Below, in pieces: positions 45,368 through 57,500 of a DNA stretch of 64,000 bases. How positions within the stretch are numbered: position 1 is the first letter of the stretch; each line of letters begins with the position of its first letter. The notes beneath the pieces were generated by a model, which made no database searches, was not told the origin of the DNA, and saw only the letters and a list, made by a program, of their open reading frames with translations. Made by a program: the position numbers and the translations under genes. This DNA comes from Phoenix dactylifera (lineage: Eukaryota > Streptophyta > Magnoliopsida > Arecales > Arecaceae). The stretch spans positions 1,116,001 to 1,180,000 of the forward strand of contig NW_024067680.1 of NCBI RefSeq assembly GCF_009389715.1, given 5' to 3'.

Positions 45368-46275
45368 GTCCTCTTAGGTCTTAAACAAAAAAAGTTTTTT
45401 GCATATATATCCCCATGTATATGGGTTATTGCATATTCATCCATACAGAAACATTATTTGCATGTATCTCTTATCATCCTGTTGTTATATTGGTACTCTT
45501 TTGCTGCAAATCTAATAAAAGGGGCATCATTGCCAAAATAGGATGATTGGAGGGTGTTTGTGTGTATATGTGTGTGCAAATAGTGATTTGCCAAGAACAA
45601 GTATGCAATGAACTAGATTTGTAGGGTATATATATTAATAATCCCTAAAAAGTGTTCAATCTTATGCCAACCATTCATGGATAAGGGATTACCTAGGAGG
45701 CAACATTGAGTTTACTTTTTGTTCCCATAGTCGGTTGACCATAAATTCCAATTCAATCCCTAGGTCAATGACTATTTATTGATCTCTGACCCACATTCAA
45801 GACAAGGTGCTTCTGTGAACAAAGAAGGAATAATTATGTATGCTAGACTTTTGGACATGCTATGTCCAAAAAAAATCCATTTTTTAAAAATGCATTGTGC
45901 CTTTGATAAAAGAACAGTAATATTTTTTTTTAAAAAAAATCCATTTTGGCCTAGAATATACAAGGAGCGAAAACATGGCGGTGGAGTCCAACCGTTGGAG
46001 TTCGCATCATAATAAAGTAGATGTAGAAACCAGGGAGTAAGAAGTAAATAAAATATGTCCAAGGATTGATTGTTAAATTGGATCCAGCTTTTATTTTTCA
46101 TGAAAGTTTTTGGGAAAGTATATTTATTTCAGTTCTAAGATTTTAGTACATTCATTATTACATCACCTTAATCTTAAATGGGTAAAATGAGAACAGAAAA
46201 GGGTGTTTAGTTTTCAACTCTTATTTAGATTGATTTTTAATGATTTGTTTGCCAAAAATTTATTATTTTTTTAAG
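45368..46275. other. AT-rich intergenic region
   Basis: No gene. 45385-45470 contains 'ttttttgcatatatatcc' and 'atttgcatgtatc', words that resemble the inverted repeats around the ERF gene (46276 onward), so it may be a decayed end of the same transposon family. Confidence 0.5.
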
Positions 46276-46500
46276 TTTTTTGCATGAATATCCTTCTAAA
46301 TATCAGATTTTGCATGAATACCTTTCCAAAATTGATATTTGCATGTATATTTTCATAAAATTATGTTATTGTACAAATACGGTTGTTCTAACTGTATTAA
46401 AAAAAATATATTTATATTAATTAAAAATAAAATTTAAATTTACAATGACGTTATCATCCTTACTCCTCGTTTTTCTTCTCTCCTCCCCTCTCTTGCCCTT
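46276..46500. repeat. Left inverted repeat around the ERF gene
   Basis: It begins TTTTTTGCATGAATATCC and continues TTCTAAATATCAGATTTT, ATTGATATTTGCATGTAT and TTATATTAATTAAAAATAAA. The reverse complement of 47500-47708 has nearly the same words in the same order. Similarity fades into a pyrimidine-rich tail (ttcttctctcctcccctctc). I found no clear 9-bp duplication at the outer edges. Confidence 0.8.
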
Positions 46501-46617
46501 TAAAAAAGAGCACCGTGCAATTAATTCAGTTACAATGGCTAATGGCCTTATAAGCAAACCCACTAAGCGAATGGGAAACAAAGAAGAAGAAGAAAATGGC
46601 TCATTCAGTTACAATGG

Positions 46618-47094
46618 CTAATGGTCGTCGGAGGACCCGTCGGGACGGGTGGGGTAATGGGTGGCGGAGGGGAGGTCCATGGCGGCCGCACAGGCGGCGG
46701 CGGCGGCCTGTACGTCGCGAGGGGAGAGGGTGGTGGGGCGGGGGAGGGAGGCGGCGAGGTCGGAGAAGTTGAGGACGGCGGCGGTGCCCTTCACGCTAAG
46801 CGCCACCACGTCGTGGGCCCGCGCAGCCATCTCCGGCGTCGGGAAGGTCTCGAGCCAGATGCGCGACTTCTTACGGGGCTCCCGGATCTCCGACACCCAC
46901 TCCCCCCATGCCCGCTTCCGCACGCCGCGGTACATCGGGTGCTTGCTCCCGTCCCGCGCCTGCTTCCCCCCACCTCCCATCAAACCTCTCTTCTTCGGAG
47001 ACGGTGATGGCGAGGAATTGGCGCCTGCTTCCCCCACCTCCCATGAGCATGGCATTGAGTTCCTGCAGCTGGTTTCGGTTTCGGAGGAGGCCAT
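46618..47094 (-). CDS. AP2/ERF transcription factor, DREB A-4 type, small and divergent
   Basis: This is an intronless frame of 158 residues from the ATG at 47094 ([12 protein letters not shown]); the open frame extends further upstream but without an ATG. One AP2 domain spans about residues 53-112: [40 protein letters not shown], then [22 protein letters not shown] and [12 protein letters not shown] are typical of the DREB A-4 (TINY-like) group that binds DRE/CRT elements. Oddities: WLETF where nearly all family members have WLGTF, WGEW for WGKW, and an early end soon after the [20 protein letters not shown] segment with no acidic activation tail. It lies between long inverted repeats, so it could be a copy carried by a transposon. 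Confidence 0.85.
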   Translation of the reverse strand: MASSETETSCRNSMPCSWEVGEAGANSSPSPSPKKRGLMGGGGKQARDGSKHPMYRGVRKRAWGEWVSEIREPRKKSRIWLETFPTPEMAARAHDVVALSVKGTAAVLNFSDLAASLPRPTTLSPRDVQAAAAACAAAMDLPSATHYPTRPDGSSDDH

Positions 47095-47499
47095 TCGATG
47101 TGTTCGATTCCGAAACGGCTGAAACAATTATCTCCTGGGAATCGTGTTCAAAGGGCGGCTGAGGAAGCGTATGGGGGTGAATGAGGAACAGCCATTTGGA
47201 TTAGAAGCAGCCAGAGGGTACGCAGCATATGGGATTCTCTAGGTGGTAAAAAGGTTTAGATAGGTTGCTATGTGGGATCACGCGGTTGGAAGAACAAGTT
47301 AGCTTTCTTTTCTTTTCTGTCGTGTGCTGTGTGCGGAGAGAGAAGAAAAGAGCGACTTGATGTGGGTGTGGGGAGAGGCCAGAGGAAGTGAGGGAGACGG
47401 GTGGGGGCGTGGGAGGGTTTTAGTAGAGAGCGGGAGGGCTGCTAGGTGCGCAGGGAATGGATAACCAAGTGCGACACAAAGCCTTTTTTTTTTCCTGTG

Positions 47500-47708
47500 A
47501 GAGATGAAAAGCGAAGAGAGAAAAAAAATAAGAATAATAATGTTATTTCAAATTTTAATTTTAATTTTAATTAATATAAATATGATTTTTTTTAATACCG
47601 TTAAAACAACCGAGTATTTGTACAATAAGAGGGTATACATGCAAATATTAATTTTGGAAGGGTATTCACATAAAATCTGATATTTAGAAGGATATCCATG
47701 CAAAAAAA
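47500..47708. repeat. Right inverted repeat around the ERF gene
   Basis: This is the inverted counterpart of 46276-46500. In reverse complement it reads TTTTTTTGCATGGATATCC, TTCTAAATATCAGATTTT, ATTAATATTTGCATGTAT and TTATATTAATTAAAATTAAA. By eye about 85 percent matches over the first 130 bases. The repeats and the gene together span about 1.43 kb. Confidence 0.8.
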
Positions 47709-48299
47709 TCTTTTCTTTTTGTACTTTTTGTATTTGTGATCCAAATCGAATGCACTCAAAATGGCAATGTAATAAAGTTTTCGACATTTCATTTAGCTTC
47801 CATATCCATATCAAACAACTATAATAAATAGGAATCTAAATTCATCATCTTATTCAAAGTCAACATCAGTCCAGAGCATCTACATAAATAGCCAACCCAT
47901 AATCAAAATATTTAGAAAAATTATGAAGCTACAAATCCATGACCAACTAAAAAATCTAAAGCTCTGCTGCATAATTGCCAACCTTACTAGTGCGTACTCT
48001 AAGCCTGGAACATCCTGATCCTACTTATTTGAAAAAAGAAAAATATAGATATCTGAGTGACACGCCTCAGTAAATAAAACTTATATTATTTTACCAGATC
48101 AAACAGAAGTTTTTCGATGTCAATATAATATTTTTAAAAAATAACGGTTATTGAAAAAAAAACGTATTTCATAGTACAATATGTTAATATAAGTCATAAA
48201 AAAAATTATGCATAAACAAATCATCCATATTTCATAAACATGGTTCCAAGTTCATTTGCCAATGCAAATTTTTTGATACTCTCATATTTGAACTAAATA
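47709..48299. other. AT-rich intergenic DNA
   Basis: No gene or RNA is recognised. The following copia remnant may begin within it, since its left LTR cannot be defined. Confidence 0.45.
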
Positions 48300-51120
48300 A
48301 TAATGTGTTGTAGGCCTGATATCATGTTCTTGATGATCGATTATTTATGTATTCTTGCCATGATTTATTTGCATGTAAAGTTGGCTGACACTATTTATAA
48401 AGAATGGAATGCTTTTAGGTTGATTGCTTGTTGTGATCACCAAAGTAACCTTAGGCATGAAAAACCAGAAATTTTCTATAATGTATAATTCTAGATAAAT
48501 ATAAATGGCCCAATAAGTTTTAATAGTGTAATTATTGCGTCTAAGCTATTGAAATGCTGAGTTGATTCCAAAGAAGCATCTTCATGTTCAATGCTTAGAC
48601 GGATGAGATGGTAGTAGTGTGCATTGGATCAAGTGGTATTTTATATCCAAAGGTATGGTGTTTGCTTGTACCCGATGTGTATGTCTTGCTAGGTTCACCA
48701 TGATGAAGATATACCACTAATGGGGTATAGTCACTAGCATATTATGGCACTTGCCCAAAGAAGAGACAATGATGTACCTGGTTGCCTGCTGAAGTTAAAT
48801 ATAAAGAAATTTAATTTTCTTTGGATAAAATTTAATTGTTATTTAGTCTTATTAATCGATGATAAAGTGAGCATGTATGAATTGCAGTATTTATTCTCAT
48901 AATCATGGATAGCAGCATTGAAAAAATTCCTTTTCTTAATGTTTTTTTGAATGAAAAATAAGAACAATGCTCATATTATGATGTGCTGACCTTGACCTAG
49001 TATTCTGAGTGGATGAACCTTCACCACTTACGAATGAAAGTAACAGTAGAACAAAGGAGACTTTTTGAGAAATGAGAGTATTCTAGTGCCTCAGTTTGCT
49101 CCTAATGAAATCCAACGTCGTTAGGCATATTAGAGGTTCCATCCCTTCATCTAACAAGGGACATATTTTTTTGGATACTATGGAGCAGCAAGTTGTAAGC
49201 TCTAACAAGAGACAAAGGCCAGCACCCTAATGACGAGATTAGTCGCCATGAGCTATATAGACAAACTTGGTATGTACGAGCACATTATGAAAATGAGATA
49301 TATTTCAATGCAGTTAAATGATAGCAATATTTCTATATTTGATGTATTCTTAGTCCACTTTATTCTTACTTTTCTTCCATCTGAGTATGATCTCTTTAAG
49401 ATCTCCTATAATACATACAATGAGGATTGGATAGTTAATGAATTACTAACCAAATGTGTGCAAGAGGAGGGATTGAGAAGGAAGAAGATAGAGAATGTGA
49501 ACTTTGCTTCATAATGGATTGGTGGAAGAGCATATAAAGGAAAAGGTGTACCCAAAGAAAAAGGAAAGAAAATATTAGCTGTGGTTTCAGGTGAAGCCAG
49601 CAATAAGGTTATCAAATGCTTCTTCTACAAAAAGAAAAGATACTTAAAGAAAAACTGCATAAAGTATGAAAATGACTACCAAGGGAAGGTACCCTTTACA
49701 CTTATGTATGTTTTGAGTCTAATTTAGTAAATATTTCAAATTCTACAAAGTAGATTGACTCTGGTGCATCTGTGCATATTGCCAACAACTTACAGAGCTT
49801 TCTATCAAGAAGGCCTCCGATTGAAAGTGAACAATCTAGTGTCACTGGAAGTCAAGCATATTCACATGTCAAGGTAGTTGGATGCTACAAGAAAGTCTTA
49901 GATTATGGATTTGTCTTAATTTAAATAAGATATTTTATATTCCTTCTTTTTTCAAAAATTTAGTTTCTGTGCTTGCTTTAGTCAAAGTTGGTTTACATGT
50001 TTCGTTTGGAAACTCTACACTTGATTTAATAAAAGACTATTATATTCCTTCTATCTTTACAAGCTTTCCTTCGATCGCTTGTTTGAGCGATCTTTCTTTG
50101 TAGACTCTTCTGTTGGCAATAAAATAGATAGAATTAATGAAAATTTCTCTACATTATGGCATCGGAGATTGGGGTATATCTTGAAGAAAGGTTAAATGAT
50201 AAGTGAAGGATGGGAACATAAGATTAATAAAAATTTCATTGATTTTGTGTCCTGTATTGACTACATAAAGACAAAGCAGACACATCTAAGAAAAATACTA
50301 GGAGGAGTAAAGGAACTTTGAAAATTATTCATACATATGTATGCGGGCCTTTTTTTCCCATGTCTAACAAATGAAATGTATTTTGTCACATTCATTGACA
50401 ACTATTTATGGTATATATATCTTTACCTTCAATTTGATAAGGCTAATATTTTTGAGACCTTTAAAGAATTTAAAATAGAGGTAGAGAGACAATTAGAAAA
50501 TATGATTAAAATAGTCAAATCAGATAGAGGTGACGAATACTACGGTAGACATAGATATTGGATAAAGGCCAAGACCATTAGTGAATTTCTAAGGAAACAA
50601 GGCATTGTACCACAATGCCTAGGCACATCAGATCAAAATGTTGCAGCTAAAAGAAGGAATTAAATGCATAAAGAAATGGTTTGAGCTATGATAACTTACT
50701 CTATCCTGTTTATTGGTATGAGGCTGTAAAGACAGCTATGCATATCTTAAACAGACCCTACTAAGGCAGTTTAAAAGTCTCCTTATAATCTATGAACTAT
50801 TAGAAAATCTAGTTTGGAATATATGTGTATATTGAGATACCCTGCTGAAGCCAAGGTTTATAATTCCCAAGAAAATGTATTTGACCTTAGAACGACTATT
50901 GGTTTTTTATTGGTCATCCAGAGAGGTCAAATGGGTATAGATTCTACTGTCCATCTTGTACACCACAAATATTAGAAACTAATAAATCTAGATTTCTAGA
51001 GGGTGGCATTTTAAGTGGAAGTGGAAGATCTTGAGACATCGTCTTTGAGGAAATATAGAAAACAATTGTTCCAATGAAATGGAAGTTTCTATTTATATGC
51101 TCAAATGCAGTCATTTCCAA
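48300..51120 (+). pseudogene. Decayed Ty1/copia retrotransposon, gag to integrase
   Basis: The parts are in copia order. Gag-like helical region at 49230-49514 (SEYDLFKISYNTYNEDWIVN); a degenerate zinc knuckle at about 49610-49670; protease active-site motif DSGASVHIANN at about 49758-49790; the pre-integrase zone with LWHRRLGY at about 50153-50176; integrase core at 50337-50663 (FVTFIDNYLWYIYLY, IVKSDRGDEYY); and the integrase C-terminal words LNRPY and LRYPAEAKVYN up to about 50870. Multiple stops and frameshifts break it throughout. Reverse transcriptase and RNase H are absent. No LTR pair was found. It is an old, dead insertion. Confidence 0.8.
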
Positions 51121-51507
51121 GAACGATGGTTAATAGTCCTCTCCAATGTTCATGAATCTGAAATCAACACTTTGAAACCCAAAAAACAAATGAATCATTA
51201 CATGTAGTTTTCTTCTTTTACATGTTCAAGACTATCCCTTAGCTATAGATGGGCACTTCAGCCACTCCTCCGGATGTCGATAAACATGGTGAAAGTTATA
51301 CAACCATCTTCTGCACTGCAAGTATAGCAGAAATGCAGCAATAGAATCAGATATGTGTAAGGAACCCCTTTCAGCTTTCTGCAAAAGTCATCACCTCTGT
51401 TTCCAGCCCCGGGAGTTGGAACACAAACAAGCTTGGTCACTGGGTACACGAAAGCAACGCCGCCTCATATGAAAGAGCTGAATATTAAAAATTTATATTA
51501 TTTTTTT

Positions 51508-54500
51508 TTACTTTCTGCCACAGCCCAACCATCTTCTACGGGGCTTTTTCCTTTCAAAATTCGCAAGTTTATGAAGTGCTGCCTTTGTCTCACGAAGCTG
51601 GACCCCGTACTGCTTCTTCCACGCTGTAAAATGGGACTTCAATTTTCGTAGATCTTCCATGCCTGAACCTGACTGCTTCACCTCAACAAGGATTCGTGCA
51701 TCATTCTCAAAGGCCTGCCTCTGCTGTTCGAACTCCTTTGCAAGACGGCCAACTGCATTCTGCTTGTCGGTGGAATCTCTTGCCGGCCCAGAGTCAGAAG
51801 TCTGATGTCTTTTTGGTGCGGCTTCATGTGTGCGTGCCTCAGCAGACATTGGACTTTCAGAGTCATGACTGTGATGAATTGGTAATGCATCAAGCCTTCC
51901 AGGTTGGCTCACTCTGTCATCAGCAGCAACACTCTTTTTTGCTGCAGCCAGACTCATCTATGACAAATTGCCAGATTCATTAGCTATACGTGGCAATTCT
52001 ATATCCAGTTACAGAATTGTTGCATAAGGACTTAAGCTAACAGGGGGTCATTATTAAAGTGTAAAGCAGAAACTTGAATTATATAAGCAGAAAAATACAA
52101 ACTTCGTGCTATGCATAAATACAATAACTTAACCGCAGGACATTTGTCAGGGCAAAAGGCATGGGTCTTAGTTGTTACTTCCCATCATCACTCTCTCATT
52201 TACAGGACATCAAAAAGGAGATGAGAAAATCAGAATTTCGTAGAAACAATCAAATGATTCAAATCTCTATCCTTTCACAAGGGAAATCTCATTGTCAGAA
52301 AGTATACTTTATCTAACTGAGAAAAATTGGTCAGCAGATTCACCTGCAAAGATGTTATTTGATTCTGCCACATCTCCTCCATAGATTTCATTTTCGCCTC
52401 ATACTCTGACAACCTTGTCTCATATTGCTGAAGTTGTTGATGTAATGCAGCATTCTCCACCAGTTTTTGTCTGAGTTCTGCTTCAGACTTCAGAATCCGC
52501 ATCTCCAGCACTGCTGGAACTGAAGCCTGCACTCACAAAAATTTTACTTTGGTGAAATAGTTTAAATAATATCATGGTTCTGAGGGGGAAAACTACTTTA
52601 TAGCTTCCAATGGGATACAAAAAATAAATAACTAACGTGTCAAGATTTGACTCACCTAAAGAGCATTAGCTCATATTTCAAGCAAGAAAAAAATCATCTC
52701 TTAGGATGGCATGGAAAATAGGATGCTCAGCATCTCAGGATTCAGTTTTCTCCTATGTTCGATATTTTCCACTATTCTATTGTTATTAGATTCCGCATGC
52801 CCAAACAAAAAGTATTCTGATTAAAAGCAGCTCTCAGATCTTAATTTTCTTAGGTTTTTTTAAAAAGATAAAAAAGCAACAAAAGATTCATCATGATGTC
52901 CTCAAGTAGATATTTAAACCTGAATGGAGACTAAGTAAAATTTACAAGTGAAATATTACACTAGAATTGTTTACATTAGCAATACCGAGGAGCTCCAAGA
53001 GTATACGAACTCTGAAGAAAAAGCATATAATGTCCTCATAGAATTGGACACCAAAATGAACACTGAAACTATTATTTATAGCCACCACTGCCACTTTTAC
53101 AGGCAAATTACAACACAGATATGAACATTTTAATTTAATGGCGGTATGAGAAAACAAGCGATATGGAGAAAAACTGAAACTACTAAATTGGCCATATCCA
53201 GGCATCCATGATTTATCCAACTGTCAAAACAATAGGATATTATGAAATGTTTGAAATTCAGTTTCAGGCCCCCCAGGTAGAGTTTTGGTTTCAGCAGTTT
53301 TGGTAGTTCCACTTTGAGTTTCCAAATTTCAGTCAGAAATATCAGAAAAAAAACAAAAAGAAACAAGGAAAAAGCAAAAGAAAGAAATTGACACAAGTTA
53401 TTTCACATCACTTTGTTGTGTTATGAGTTATTTGGGATCATAATCTGTGTAGCTTCAATAATTTTAGGCTGAATTTTGCTATATTGAAGCATAGCGCACT
53501 AATTTATAACAAAAAATTCTCATCTCCCAAAATATTGGCATTGCTATCTTCACAGGTTATAATATCCTTCAAATCTAATATGCACATGTATGATGTATCT
53601 TCATAGTCTGTTCCTAAACCGGCTGAAATTGGCCGAAATTGGCTGAAACCGACTGAAACTGACGGAAACTAAAAATTTCGTCCATTGTCAGATTGGTCTC
53701 AGCTGAAATGAAATGGATAGGTTTCAGGTGAAACTTAAAACGTTGTTATTATCATAGCAAAAAAACGAACACTTTATGAACATCGCAACCATGACTTCTA
53801 CCACCATACAATTGTACTTGGCAGCAAGTATAAGCTAATTATCCTTCATACTTAGTCCTTGCTACTACTTCTACAGGTCATTTCCACCTCAAAGTTTGAA
53901 CTATATATGCTAACAGACATTGTAGTTGCTTCTGCTTCCTATATGCTGCCTTCTATGAGTTTTAATCTCTTCCCAACTGGAAGATTGGCTCAACATGAAG
54001 TGCACATATGAAGAACAAAATGCATGACATCAGCATTTCTTGCACAAAGTTTTTCACAAAAAGTGCTTTCTAATTCTCTTTTACATAAACATACCTAATA
54101 CATATATATGTCCATAGATAATGCACGTTCCGGCATGATAATGATCTTCACATTTCCTAATGATACATTTTGATAAATAGCTCATTTTCTTTGAGTATTT
54201 GATGTAATGTTAACATGGAGCTTGTACATAATCAGTCATTTGTCAAGTACTCCATTGGAGTATGAAACTTGTAATTGTATATATTGGCCCCATGATCTAA
54301 TGATATATGGATTCACTATAAGGCATACATCCCAAGTTTCACATATCAGAGCTAAGATTGGATTTTCATAACATATGAAGAAGTGTGAGGCATCAATTTG
54401 ATCATCCCACTGTTCGAGAAACATTAAGCGGACAACAAAATGAATCTAAATCTGCTGGCAAAAACTGCCAGGCTATTACAGGAATCAAGCAGTTGCACCA

Positions 54501-57500
54501 TCATTTACTGCCAGAAAAGCTGCTAAAGTAGATGGTATGTTAGGTTTATGATGCTCTCCGAAGAGGAACTTATCCCCATATTTGGATCATGAGTCAAAGC
54601 ATCTAAATTTAAATATTTTCACACAGCATTCTGATAAGTGCCATGGATGACTTTTGCCAATCTTCTTTCGCAGGAGGACATGCTACTTGGTTTGGAGGGT
54701 ATTCTGGGCCTTCCTTATCATTGAACGGTAAGCCACAATGCAATTAGTGGCTTCAATAAGTTTTTGGTCATTGGTACAACTTCAGTTCCTAGACAAAATT
54801 GATCTCTAAAATTGTCCAGTCCTTTATAATGCTTTGAAATACCTCTCCCACCCCAACTCCCCTTCTCAAATAAAAAAAAAACATTTTGGATTCAAATGGT
54901 TTTAGGGCTTCAGTTTTGCTTATTTCTTTGATCATAGGCAGGATTTACTGCTCGCAGAGAACACGTCGTCAACAATTTCTCAGTTGTTGTAAACCATCCT
55001 AGACCTGCTTTATGCTCTATTGCTATTTATTTACAATTTTCGCTTTTGTGAGCCGCTTTTTACTAGTTACTTTTTCTTTTTTTATCATTTTAAGCTTCTA
55101 TATACTCTACTATTTACAAGACATGTCATAGTCAGCAAGTAAAGAAGCATGCTCTATAATGAAATAAGAACGGCAAACTATCAGTATCATGCGTGTGAAG
55201 ATCAGTTAGTGGAAATTTACATAGTCTAAGGTACGAGTAAGAGGAATAATTAACAATTGCATGTTAAAAATGTGAATAAGCAGCATAGATCTTAAACAGA
55301 CTAATTACAATCCTCTTATCAATTTAATCTCATCGAATAGGCCAAAAATCCAACATAAATCCAAAGTAGATTCAAGTATCAATACTTCATTGCTCCTAAT
55401 CCATAAGAAATAGTCATGGATTATGACACAACGAGAGCAAACAGCATCTCCATAAGAAAACAGATAATGAGCAAGTAATAGTACATATAGGGTACAACCC
55501 GGAGTTTCCTAAACACTTGAGAAGACTACTAACCAAGCAGTTATCCTTGTAAAGCAGGCAGTCAGTAGGTTTTCCTAAACCTTTCTAGCTGGGCACAGAA
55601 AGCCTTTCTAATAACAAAAGCAATGCAGCTTGCCTATAGGATCCCTACTTGACCACGCTTTTTGTTCTTATAGAGCCCACAATCCTTTCATGGGGCCAAA
55701 CACCTTCTGCTAGTCAGATCCCTTTAGCCATTTTCCATCCGGAAATATCCTTTTCTATTATTAGTACATGGCCCTCCTCTAGCCATTGTTGCAACCCAAC
55801 TACGAACCTTGGCCTTTAGGGTTCCTTCAGTTTCTTGCGGATTTCCTTAGGCTTTATTCGGTGCAAAAGCTCTCTCCCTTGTGACCTTATCTCTAATCAG
55901 CATTTGTGCCTATTGTATTCGTTCCCCCTTCTACCATGAATTTTCAATTCCTTGTCCTATAGTTATCTTCTCTTGGCCTTTGTCCCTCTCACTGAGTTTG
56001 TTCCACCATTTATTTGGGGTCTGACGATTTATCATGTCTCTGACTAATTTTGGCAACATCAGTCAGATGCATTTCTAGATTGTCCAAGTTTTTATTGTTC
56101 AGTTCTCAAGCAAATTTTAACTATCAAGATCGGATCTTACTTTAGAATGACCCCTCCACACAGTTCACCTACTACCTTAAAATTTTTCAAACATGGTGTC
56201 AGCTCACAGTTTAATTTGCCCTACCTTCCAACAACTCCATGAATCTCAAACTTGCTTCCTCATCCATGGGATCAGTCTTTTAAACATCTTAAGTCTTTAG
56301 ACTACCATCATTATCTTGAGATGTGTAACAACTCAGGACCTCACCCAAAATGGCTAGCCGGAAAGTATTATTTGGGTTCCTTGATCCTGTATAAGTACCC
56401 AAGATCTACCCAGCGAATAACCAATATGGGACTAAACACACACCTGCACGGGTCCTCACATACTCCTCCCATTTAAACCCCGACATCATCGTCAGGCTAA
56501 GGCTTCAAATCCATTTAAATTTAATCATAAATACTACGATCGGCCCGTGGTTAGCCCAATAGAACCGTGCTGCAGTGTCCCCCTAGTCTATATAGGTTAT
56601 GGCCGAGTCCGCTCCGATACCATTTGTAACAACCAAAAACCTCATCCAAAATGGCTAGCTAGAAGATATTATTTGGATTCCTTGATTCTGTATAAGTACC
56701 CAAGATCTACCCAGCGAATAACCAATATGGGACTAAATACATGCCTGCATCTAGATCTAGCTACTTATTAACCCCGCTTGGCATTTGTTAGCTCATTCCT
56801 TTTTACATTACATTAAAGGGGCCCATCTATATGTCAGCAAGTTTTAGATCAATTGGTGGCTCATACACATAAATAGTGCCAAACATGCAGATATTTAGCA
56901 TGCCATTTTTGCAGCATAACATTGTCAATGCTGCATGTTTACAATTATTCAAATTGATTTTGCTAGCTAACTCGGTTTTCTGCTGTGACTTTAACAAACG
57001 TTTCCACCATCATCTTAAACGAATATATTCATCACTTGCAGTTCTCTATCAAACATACGCATATTTAGAAGATCTCTATGCTATCAGTTCTGAAAGTGAA
57101 GTTGCACGTCCAGGATAGACCTAGCATGTGCCGTTTCTATGATCTCTAATGATGGAATCTTTCTTTTATTTGGTGTTAAGCTCCATTTATCTCATTATTA
57201 GCATTGCACCTTATTCCTTTGATTCATTGCTTATGCTGGTTACTCTCCCACTGTTGACTTCAGCATGTCCTGAAACTCATCCTTCAAGCCTTGCACCCAA
57301 AATGCATCTTGTACAAATCACATCAGCCACTACATTACCTTGGTGGTTCGTTTTCTCTCAGCAAGGGAATTTGTTTTTTCACTCATGATTAACTTATAGT
57401 CCTTTTCTTCTTTGTTAAAGTTCATATGACCACAATTGGTACATATACATAGTCTATTCTTATTGCACCCTGACCTCTTGTATATGCATGTCTCCGAACT

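Noticed and set aside
47095-47127. Longer start of the ERF protein (11 extra residues)
   Set aside because: The open frame upstream of 47094 has no ATG (a TTG stands at its start), which is not a normal nuclear start codon.
46621-47162. Plus-strand frames opposite the ERF gene
   Set aside because: GC-rich shadows; the AP2 domain is on the minus strand.
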